NCBI GenBank assembly: GCA_031551355.1
Contig: JAVBNT010000020.1
Coordinates: forward strand, 62,001 to 126,000
Reading direction: 5' to 3'
Length of the DNA: 64,000 nucleotides
DNA from: JAVBNT01 sp031551355
GTDB lineage: Bacteria; Vulcanimicrobiota; CADAWZ01
The notes under the pieces are model-generated. The model was given only the letters and a program-made list of their open reading frames with translations, had not been told where the DNA came from and made no database searches. Made by a program: the position numbers and the translations under genes. Below are positions 1 to 6,404 of this stretch, one piece after another (the stretch's first letter is position 1; each line of letters starts with the position of its first letter).

Positions 1-83
1 TCCGTTTTAACCATAATATGCTGCGGGTCAACATTTAATGCTTTTATTTGTGTTAGTTTGAAATTTGTCCCTTGTTCAGACAC
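1..83 (-). CDS. N-terminal fragment of an unidentified protein, cut by the window edge
   Basis: A reading frame on the minus strand starts at a GTG (81-83) and stays open to the window edge, giving 27 codons that begin MSEQGTNFKLTQIKALN. A Shine-Dalgarno-like GGAG lies about nine bases upstream of the GTG, which supports the start. It is transcribed away from argF, so the roughly 190 bp between them probably carries divergent promoters. Too little is present to name a family. A chance open frame of this length is possible, so the call rests mainly on the ribosome binding site. Confidence 0.4.
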   Translation of the reverse strand, partial: MSEQGTNFKLTQIKALNVDPQHIMVKT

Positions 84-274
84 TTTTATTTGCTCCGTAT
101 TTTTGCAGAAAAAAATTATATTTCGTAAATATTTAGTTTTAACTTTCGATATATTATATACTTTTCCTCTCTTTAAGCTGTTATGAAGGATTCTATTGCA
201 ATTTTTAGAAATTTATCTGAGCAGGCGAGTTTGGTTTGATACTGCAATCTAACTTAAATTGTTGAGGAGATTTT

Positions 275-1273
275 ATGGCGTTTAATTTGAAAAACAGACA
301 CTTTTTAAAACTGTTGGATTTTACCCCGAAAGAAATTGAATATTTGCTGAATCTTGCTTCCGATTTAAAAAAGGCTAAATATGCCGGGATAGAGCAGCAA
401 AAGCTAAAGGGAAAAAATATCGTTTTGCTGTTTGAAAAAGATTCGACAAGAACCCGTTGTGCGTTCGAAGTTGCTGCCTTTGATCAGGGAGCGCACGTCA
501 CTTATTTAGGTCCAAGCGGTTCGCAGATGGGTAAAAAGGAGTCAATGGCTGACACTGCTCGTGTTTTGGGGCGTATGTATGATGCGATTGAATACAGAGG
601 GTATGCGCAGTCAATTGTTGAGGAACTTGCCAAACATTCCGGAGTTCCGGTGTGGAACGGCCTTACCACTGAATTTCATCCAACACAGATACTTGCCGAT
701 TTTCTAACAATGATGGAACATTCCAATAAGCCGTTAAATGAAATTTCTTTTGCATATCTTGGAGATGCAAAAAACAACATGGGCAACAGCCTCATGGTTG
801 GTGCGGCTAAGATGGGTATGGATTTCCGCTCTGTAGCTCCAAAAGGTTTCCACCAGTCGGATGATCTTTACAAGATCTGCATGCAAATAGCTTCTGAAAC
901 AGGTGCGAAAATAACACTGACGGAAGAAGTGGAAAAAGGTGTAAAGGGAGTAGATTTTCTTTATACCGATGTCTGGGTCTCTATGGGTGAAGCGGATGAA
1001 GAGTGGAGCAAACGTATAAAATTGATGCTTCCTTATCAGATAAATATGGATGTTATAAAGAAAACCGGTAATCCCAATGTGAAATTTCTCCATTGCCTGC
1101 CGGCGTTTCATAATCGTGAAACCTCAATAGGAGAGGATATTTTTAAGAAGTTCGGCATTGAATCTATGGAAGTTACCGAAGACGTTTTTGAATCACATCA
1201 CTCGGTAGTTTTTGATGAAGCCGAGAACAGATTGCATACTATCAAGGCAGTGATGGTCGCCACCCTGGCATAA
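275..1273 (+). CDS. argF: Ornithine carbamoyltransferase
   Basis: Transfers the carbamoyl group of carbamoyl phosphate to ornithine, giving citrulline in arginine synthesis, in the cytoplasm. The 332 residues are the usual length. The carbamoyl-phosphate loop STRTR is at 57-61, HPTQ at 135-138, the ornithine-side motif DVWVSMGE at 232-239 and the catalytic HCLPAFH at 273-279. All family signatures are intact. The start has GAGGAG (264-269) five bases upstream. No other arginine gene is in the window, so it stands alone; an intrinsic terminator begins inside its stop codon. The role could be anabolic or catabolic; the absence of arcA/arcC neighbours favours anabolic. Confidence 0.97.
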   Translation: MAFNLKNRHFLKLLDFTPKEIEYLLNLASDLKKAKYAGIEQQKLKGKNIVLLFEKDSTRTRCAFEVAAFDQGAHVTYLGPSGSQMGKKESMADTARVLGRMYDAIEYRGYAQSIVEELAKHSGVPVWNGLTTEFHPTQILADFLTMMEHSNKPLNEISFAYLGDAKNNMGNSLMVGAAKMGMDFRSVAPKGFHQSDDLYKICMQIASETGAKITLTEEVEKGVKGVDFLYTDVWVSMGEADEEWSKRIKLMLPYQINMDVIKKTGNPNVKFLHCLPAFHNRETSIGEDIFKKFGIESMEVTEDVFESHHSVVFDEAENRLHTIKAVMVATLA

Positions 1274-1316
1274 ATCAATTGAAACGGGCCGACCTGTTTC
1301 AATTGATTTACTTTTT
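1272..1316 (+). terminator. Intrinsic terminator of argF
   Basis: A perfect 14-bp stem (1272-1285 with 1296-1309) around a 10-base loop is followed by ACTTTTTTG. It begins within the argF stop codon. Its 3' arm, TTTCAATTGATTT plus T-run, recurs near 4726 and 16539. Confidence 0.85.
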
Positions 1317-1399
1317 TGTTGAATTTTGAATTTACTGGATGTTGCCTTAGCCTGTAGATATGGTTTGCCTTTGAAATGTTTCAGTGTCCGGCAACTGAC

Positions 1400-1465
1400 A
1401 ACCCGGATAGAATAACAAAGAACCTGCGGAATTTTCCGCAGGTTCTTTGTTATTCTATCCGGGTT
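1400..1465. terminator. 31-bp perfect palindrome between convergent genes
   Basis: Positions 1400-1430 are the exact reverse complement of 1435-1465, around the loop ATTT. The right arm covers the stop codon of the 3D-domain gene. The inner part (AAAGAACCTGCGG with its complement) has T-rich flanks on both strands, so it can act as a bidirectional terminator. The stem is about twice as long as a normal terminator needs. Confidence 0.75.
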
Positions 1466-1961
1466 TTACTACTGTTATTTTTATATTCCGGCTGCCCCAC
1501 TGCATACATTGATCGTATGTCGGCATCCAGATATCGATAGTATGTCCCTTTATTGCTCCACCTGTGTCCAGTGCCGTTGCCCATCCGTATCCCGGAATGT
1601 GAATTTTCGATCCGTAAGGAATAACTCTGGGGTCAACAGCTACGACTCCGACTCTTGTCGGAACGCCTCTGCTTGTCATTCCCCTAAGGCAATAGGCATT
1701 GGCTTTAACGGTTACCTGGTATTGATTAGCCAGGTTTTTGGGAGGCTCCTGATATTGATGTCTTTCCCTCTTCTTTCTCACTTGAAGCAAGTTTTCCGAA
1801 CGAGGTGCAAGCTCTTGTTGCGTAACCGTTCCGATGACGCAGCCTTCTTCTGCTGCTGCGGACAGATGTGTTGCATCCGAGTCCGCTTTGGCATTGCAGT
1901 TTGCTGCCGTAACACCTAACATGTAAAGTGCTACAAATAGCCCGAAAATAATCTTTCTCAT
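1455..1961 (-). CDS. Secreted 3D-domain protein (double-psi beta-barrel, peptidoglycan-active)
   Basis: A 168-residue exported protein. Residues 1-25 are a signal peptide with an MRK start and hydrophobic core. A variable, charged linker follows. The 3D domain at about 82-168 carries the three namesake aspartates: D110 in AVDPRVIP, D132 in ALDTGGAIKG and D143 in TIDIW. This domain occurs in YocH/YabE-type and MltA-type murein enzymes and adopts a double-psi beta-barrel fold related to RlpA and endoglucanase V. Lytic transglycosylase or cell-wall remodelling activity is inferred from the family. No LysM or SH3 binding module is present. AAGGAGA lies eight bases before the ATG. The 3' end is inside a long palindrome. 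Confidence 0.88.
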   Translation of the reverse strand: MRKIIFGLFVALYMLGVTAANCNAKADSDATHLSAAAEEGCVIGTVTQQELAPRSENLLQVRKKRERHQYQEPPKNLANQYQVTVKANAYCLRGMTSRGVPTRVGVVAVDPRVIPYGSKIHIPGYGWATALDTGGAIKGHTIDIWMPTYDQCMQWGSRNIKITVVKPG

Positions 1962-2215
1962 TGAGAACTCTCCTTAGTAGGTTTTCTTTTAAATCTCCTT
2001 ATTTTAGATTTTGTATATTGACCTCTGTCGAAACAATTTTTCTGTTTTTTGACAAAAGTCTAGGGGAACATGATTCTAGCATAAAAAAATAAAATCCTTT
2101 TTTGTCTTTTTTGAAGAAGGAAAAAAGAGAATAAATCATAATTCTTTTTTGTGTTTGCATGCAGTTGAAAATAGTTGCTGTATACGGGCACTAAAATAAA
2201 TAATACGGGGCATTT

Positions 2216-3118
2216 ATGTGCTTTAAACTTTTTTTTAAAAAATGTGATGAAACGGATCCGGAACTTTCGGGCAGAGTCGCTTCCGCAGTTATTTCCGGTG
2301 AGCAGGCGGTTGTTTTGCTGTATGGCAGACACGATTGTGACGACGATTTTTTGAGAACGTATATGAATGTAAATTCTTCCGAACTTACGGGAGATGAACT
2401 GGAGCTTTTGTCTTTTTCAAGAAATATTATCAGTGCTTTCGATATTAGCGGTCAGCTTTTCAGGAATGGAATAAGAGCCCCTGTTTTTAATATCTTTTTG
2501 ACGGAAGATGAATTACAAGGGCTGAAAGATGCCGGGCCTGACTTTTTTTACCGCTGGCAGCGCTGTAAAAAGGCCATGGCTGAAAACAAAACCGTCATTT
2601 TCTGTGTATCTAAAAAGAAGAATCATCAGGGTGAGTGCGTTAGAATAGAGGATGAAAATGCTATTTCAGGAGCAATTGCCGTTCCTTTTGTTAATGAGTT
2701 TAAGGTTGAGTTCAGTGATGATTTTTCGAAAAAGAGTCTTTTTTTGTTTGAAACATTGGCAAATGAGAACATAAGCCTTGATATGATTAATATTTGTTAT
2801 AATGAGCTTTATTTTATCTGTAATTCTGATCATGCGAAAAGGGTTGCTGCTATTTTGAAAGATAATGGCTTTGACTTTTGCATTAAAAATAATTTGGCTA
2901 AGCTTTCTTTCAGGGGACTCGGTATGAAGGGAACGCCGGGAATAATGTATTCAATCTACAAGAATTTTGAAAGCCATTCAATAAAAATTCTCAGAACTAC
3001 AGATTCTCATACGACGATATCCTGTCTGCTGGAGCAGTCATCCTTGGAAGACAGCCTCAGACTTCTGGAGTCCTGTTTTTCGGTGTCTGCAAATGGAATT
3101 GAAATAGAATCAGGATAG
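2216..3118 (+). CDS. Tandem ACT-domain protein, otherwise unknown
   Basis: A 300-residue cytoplasmic protein with no signal peptide or membrane segment. The N-terminal half (1-160) is unrecognised. The C-terminal half reads like the paired ACT regulatory domains of aspartokinase: a first unit at about 163-220 and a second at about 222-297 with LSFRGLGMKGTPGIMYSIYK, then TTDSHTTISCLLEQ. ACT domains bind amino acids or other small ligands and control enzymes. No kinase domain is fused here. The ATG is preceded only by a weak ACGGGG. It converges with the methyltransferase gene five bases downstream. Ligand sensing is an inference from the fold resemblance alone. Confidence 0.6.
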   Translation: MCFKLFFKKCDETDPELSGRVASAVISGEQAVVLLYGRHDCDDDFLRTYMNVNSSELTGDELELLSFSRNIISAFDISGQLFRNGIRAPVFNIFLTEDELQGLKDAGPDFFYRWQRCKKAMAENKTVIFCVSKKKNHQGECVRIEDENAISGAIAVPFVNEFKVEFSDDFSKKSLFLFETLANENISLDMINICYNELYFICNSDHAKRVAAILKDNGFDFCIKNNLAKLSFRGLGMKGTPGIMYSIYKNFESHSIKILRTTDSHTTISCLLEQSSLEDSLRLLESCFSVSANGIEIESG

Positions 3119-3123
3119 GGAGT

Positions 3124-3981
3124 CTATTTTGCTATTTCTTTGTAGCGCTTTTTGGAAAGTTCCGCAAATTCCTTTTCTTTTTCTATGCCTATGAAACGGC
3201 GGTTTTTTTTGACTGCCGCAATTCCTGTCGTTGAGCTGCCGCTGAAAGGATCTAGTATCAGATCGTCTTCATTGGTCGATGCCAGAATAATTCTGTTCAA
3301 CAGTGCCAGAGGTTTTTGTGTCGGATGTTTCCCAAGACGTTTTTCGGAGGCAGGTGTTGTTGGTATACTCCATAAGGATCTCATTTGTTTACCGGGCTTT
3401 TTTAGTTCATCTTCCGGCCAGTCTTCGTTTTTCATAATATCATAGTTAAAACAATGACTGCTTTTTTCATCTTTTTTTGCCCATATTATAGTTTCGTGGC
3501 TGGCCGTGAAATATCTGCAGCTTAGATTGGGGGATGCGTTGGGCTTGAACCAGGCTATTTCGTTAAGAAGTTTGAATCCGCACAGCATCAATGCATAGCC
3601 GCAGGAGTAGATTGAATGGTAAGTTCCGCTGATCCATATTGTTCCCTGTGGCTTCAGAACTCTTTTGCAGGCACTGATCCATTGCAGATGGAAGTTGAAA
3701 TCCTCTTCAACACCCTTGCTGACATCCCAGGTTCCTTTGTTTACCGATGTCCTTTTGCCGGAGTGACATGTAAACCCTCCGTTAGACAAATTATATGGAG
3801 GATCTGAAAAGATCATATCTATTGAGTTCTCCTCAAGAGACGGGAGAACCCTAAGACAATCGTTGTTGTGTATGACAAATTTTTTATCTCTGAAAAAGGG
3901 TTTCATAGCTTTGGCTGGCAAATGTATTTTCGGCAAATAAGTCAGCAACTTGCCGGTTTTGCGGTTACAGGATAATTGCAA
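3124..3981 (-). CDS. DpnA-like site-specific DNA methyltransferase (beta class)
   Basis: Methylates adenine N6 or cytosine N4 in a specific site using S-adenosylmethionine. Motif IV DPPYNL is at 60-65 and motif I, DPFSGSSTTG, at 244-253; this order defines the beta class. The middle, with WISGTYH, WFKPNASPNLSCRYF and GKHPTQKP, resembles M2.DpnII/DpnA-type enzymes. The opening frame starts at a TTG; an internal ATG (3904-3906, residue 26) lies closer to the conserved core and could be the true start. Neither has a good ribosome binding site. It is divergent from a nuclease-like gene 133 bp away, so the two probably form a type II restriction-modification pair. Confidence 0.92.
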   Translation of the reverse strand: MQLSCNRKTGKLLTYLPKIHLPAKAMKPFFRDKKFVIHNNDCLRVLPSLEENSIDMIFSDPPYNLSNGGFTCHSGKRTSVNKGTWDVSKGVEEDFNFHLQWISACKRVLKPQGTIWISGTYHSIYSCGYALMLCGFKLLNEIAWFKPNASPNLSCRYFTASHETIIWAKKDEKSSHCFNYDIMKNEDWPEDELKKPGKQMRSLWSIPTTPASEKRLGKHPTQKPLALLNRIILASTNEDDLILDPFSGSSTTGIAAVKKNRRFIGIEKEKEFAELSKKRYKEIAK

Positions 3982-4114
3982 AGTAATTCAACCGTGGTGC
4001 TCCAAGTCCTGCCTGTATTGGAAAGGATTTGTTATTGTATTGGATAATAAAAATTGCAGTGTATATACGTCTATAGCGGTGATTGTTTTATATTAGGGTG
4101 TTTAAGGAGTTTTT

Positions 4115-4609
4115 ATGGAAAACCAGGGTAGGCGCGCAAATTCATCGGGGAATTTGCTTGAACAAACAGTTAAAAATATCTGTATCCAAAAAGGTTTTAA
4201 GCTCGAAAAGTATCAGAACTATGTAAAAAACAGAGGACTGTTTGAAGAACGTGAAATTCTTTTGACCAATGTCCCTTACAAGTCCGTGTACGGGCATAAT
4301 GGAAAAACTGAATTTCTGCTAAAGTCCGAAAAATACGGCCTTAAAACACGTATTGAATGTAAGTGGCAGCAGGTTAGCGGTTCTGTTGATGAAAAACTTC
4401 CATACCTGTATCTTAACTGTATTGAATCTATGCCGGAAGAGCATATTATACTTATTGTCGATGGCGGCGGCTGGAAAAACGGTGCTGTTGACTGGCTTAA
4501 AAATGCGGCAAAAGAAAAGAAATATACCTGTGTCGGAAATTGTAACAAGCTTATAGAAGTAATGTCACTTAGCGAGTTTTTAGCCTGGGCCAATAGAACC
4601 CTATGCTAA
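4115..4609 (+). CDS. PD-(D/E)XK nuclease-like protein, probable type II restriction endonuclease
   Basis: A 164-residue cytoplasmic protein. An N-terminal helix containing NLLEQTVKNI is followed by E66 in TEFLLK and then by IECK (80-83), giving the E-x(n)-ExK layout of the PD-(D/E)XK fold. A further segment, IILIVDGGGW (111-120), matches the later core strand. These features, and its position divergent from a DpnA-like methyltransferase, make it the likely cognate restriction enzyme. The recognition site cannot be read from the sequence. AAGGAG precedes the ATG at good spacing. A vacant 200-bp stretch with two hairpins follows. Confidence 0.8.
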   Translation: MENQGRRANSSGNLLEQTVKNICIQKGFKLEKYQNYVKNRGLFEEREILLTNVPYKSVYGHNGKTEFLLKSEKYGLKTRIECKWQQVSGSVDEKLPYLYLNCIESMPEEHIILIVDGGGWKNGAVDWLKNAAKEKKYTCVGNCNKLIEVMSLSEFLAWANRTLC

Positions 4610-4715
4610 CCTACGGATACAATTGACAGCCTTTTGGGTAGGTCAGGCAGTCTTGCTGCGCTCTGCTCGTCGCAACCCCAATTTGGCTTAGTTATTTCAT
4701 CAATTTGACGGAACA

Positions 4716-4748
4716 GAAACGCCGGTTTCAATTGATTTTATTTTTTTG
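4716..4748 (+). terminator. Terminator of the nuclease gene, member of a repeated family
   Basis: GAAAC-GCCG-GTTTC forms a short hairpin followed by AATTGATTTTATTTTTTTG. The 3' arm and T-run match those at 1297-1316 and 16539-16558. Confidence 0.6.
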
Positions 4749-4754
4749 TAATAA

Positions 4755-4796
4755 AAAATGAAACGAGTAAATTCAATAGTTTACCCGTTTCATTTT
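4755..4796. terminator. Hairpin terminator between convergent genes
   Basis: AAAATGAAACGAGTAAA pairs with GTTTACCCGTTTCATTTT with one mismatch. A and T runs flank it on both sides, so it can end transcription from either direction, mainly the minus-strand gene that stops at 4827... read from the right. Confidence 0.55.
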
Positions 4797-4826
4797 AACA
4801 GTGTTTGAAATTCTGTTGCTTTTACG

Positions 4827-6119
4827 CTAGTATGCCGTTTCCGACAATTGTTTTGAATCGTTTATAACCCATTTGCCGTTTTCTTTTATCAAATAGAATC
4901 TAATTTCTCCGCCGCTGTTTTCGTCCTTGCCGCCTCTCCTGTCTGTTGAGGCATAATTGGCAACTAGCTGGGCATTGTCGCTGTTTACTTCCTCAACACT
5001 GATTTTTTCCAGACGGATACCAACATTGTTAGTGTATCTTTCTTCGTAAGTAACGATTGAGTTTGAATTTTTCACCGATTCCGATCTCAGACCGTACAGT
5101 GATTCGTAATTTTTTTCATTTATATATTTAAAATTATCCTCTATTACTTTTTTGACAAGTTCTTCATTGTTTGCCGCATTCGTATTTTCATTGACCGGTT
5201 TTGCTGCCGGAGTATTTGTGGCGGCCGGCTTTGTAACGTCCGGTTTATTTTGTTTCTCTTTTTGTGCCGGCTTTTTCTTTGCGTCTTCGGATCTGGTTAC
5301 CGCCGGCTTGGGACGCTTAGTCGGGTGCTGTGATTTTGATGGCGCGGGAATTACTTTGCTTATTAAAAAAAGTAACAGTATTATTGCCGCTGTTACCGCT
5401 GCGATAACTTTGTATTTTTGAGGAAAATTTATTTGTATTCCGCCCAGACCATGATTTTTGCCCAAATAGCTTTCTCCAATGACTTCGCCGGTTTGACCGT
5501 CTATGTAAAACTTGTAGTCACGGCTGCTGCGCTGATTGTAAATGCCTTCCCATACCGGCAATGCCGCCGGAAAGGACATGTTTAGTTCTATTCCTTCTTT
5601 TAAGTTGCCATGATCGTCAAAAAATGAAGGCTGTTGTTTTTTTAATTTTTCAAAAGCTTTTTCCTGTGAATCGTCTTCACTAACGAGTATCGGGGTAAAT
5701 TCGCTTGAGGAAAGCGAATTCGGATCGATTTCCGTAAGTTTCATGAAATTATAATGCTGGGCAATTGAAATAATTTCCTGGGGAACGTTGTTGCTTCCCG
5801 GAATAACTACAATTTCATGCTTTTTTGCCGACTCCATCGGATCTCTGTTTATTTTTGCATCAGGCTTTACGGCAAACCAGAATACCAGGCATCCATAGTA
5901 TCTGCGGTAGATTTTGTTGATTACAAAATTATCTCTTATAAAGTGTCCGTCGCTTTGCTTTTCCAGCCACTGAAATAGGAGATTGTGGGCTTCTGCAGTA
6001 AGGATTGAGAATGGCAGCGTATAGAGCTCTTCCGGTGAATTTTGCTCTCCGGTATTGTTTAACTCTTCCTGTCCGCCGCTGTTTTCAGCATTTTGATAAT
6101 TATTTTCCATATTATTCAT
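4827..6119 (-). CDS. Bitopic membrane protein with outer NTF2-like domain
   Basis: A 430-residue protein of unknown function. The N-terminal 235 residues are soluble with no signal peptide. They end in LPVWEGIYNQ and YKFYIDGQTGEVIGE, a motif resembling LPVWILSTKW and FLFAMNAQTGKLIG in the zinc-ribbon protein at 11202-12287. One membrane segment spans about 236-257. A Lys/Pro/Ala/Asn-rich linker (258-315) follows. The C-terminal 110 residues look like an NTF2/SnoaL-like (DUF4878-type) domain with FYLIKENGKWVIND. The topology is therefore a cytoplasmic sensor-like head and an outer ligand-binding-like domain. It is divergent from the TPR gene. The domain calls are by eye. Confidence 0.6.
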   Translation of the reverse strand: MNNMENNYQNAENSGGQEELNNTGEQNSPEELYTLPFSILTAEAHNLLFQWLEKQSDGHFIRDNFVINKIYRRYYGCLVFWFAVKPDAKINRDPMESAKKHEIVVIPGSNNVPQEIISIAQHYNFMKLTEIDPNSLSSSEFTPILVSEDDSQEKAFEKLKKQQPSFFDDHGNLKEGIELNMSFPAALPVWEGIYNQRSSRDYKFYIDGQTGEVIGESYLGKNHGLGGIQINFPQKYKVIAAVTAAIILLLFLISKVIPAPSKSQHPTKRPKPAVTRSEDAKKKPAQKEKQNKPDVTKPAATNTPAAKPVNENTNAANNEELVKKVIEDNFKYINEKNYESLYGLRSESVKNSNSIVTYEERYTNNVGIRLEKISVEEVNSDNAQLVANYASTDRRGGKDENSGGEIRFYLIKENGKWVINDSKQLSETAY

Positions 6120-6404
6120 AACTCAATACTTCCGTCAATTTTGGGATTATTAAGTTCTATTTTTTTATAATGAATTCCTGTTCTGTAGCAACTTGATATA
6201 AACATGTATTGTTGCCGAAATTTAAGGACTTAGTCAAATTACAGTGTTAAGCCGGTTAAAAAACTTTGAGTCAAAGCAGGAGCCGTTACCTTTGGAGCGA
6301 ATTTCATGGTTTTAATAAATGTAATAATGGCTCAGTTTCTTTCAATATATAGTTTATTTATGAATATTTTGAAGTCTGAACAATACTGGAAGGGGTCAAT
6401 CTTG

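Noticed and set aside
1509..1919. 136-codon plus-strand open frame opposite the 3D-domain gene
   Set aside because: Antisense to a well-supported secreted protein; Cys/Ser/Arg-rich composition is typical of a shadow frame.
6306..6404. Upstream ATG start for the TPR protein, adding 33 hydrophobic residues
   Set aside because: No ribosome binding site, and the added segment would place a TPR protein on the membrane without support. GGAAGGGG favours 6405.
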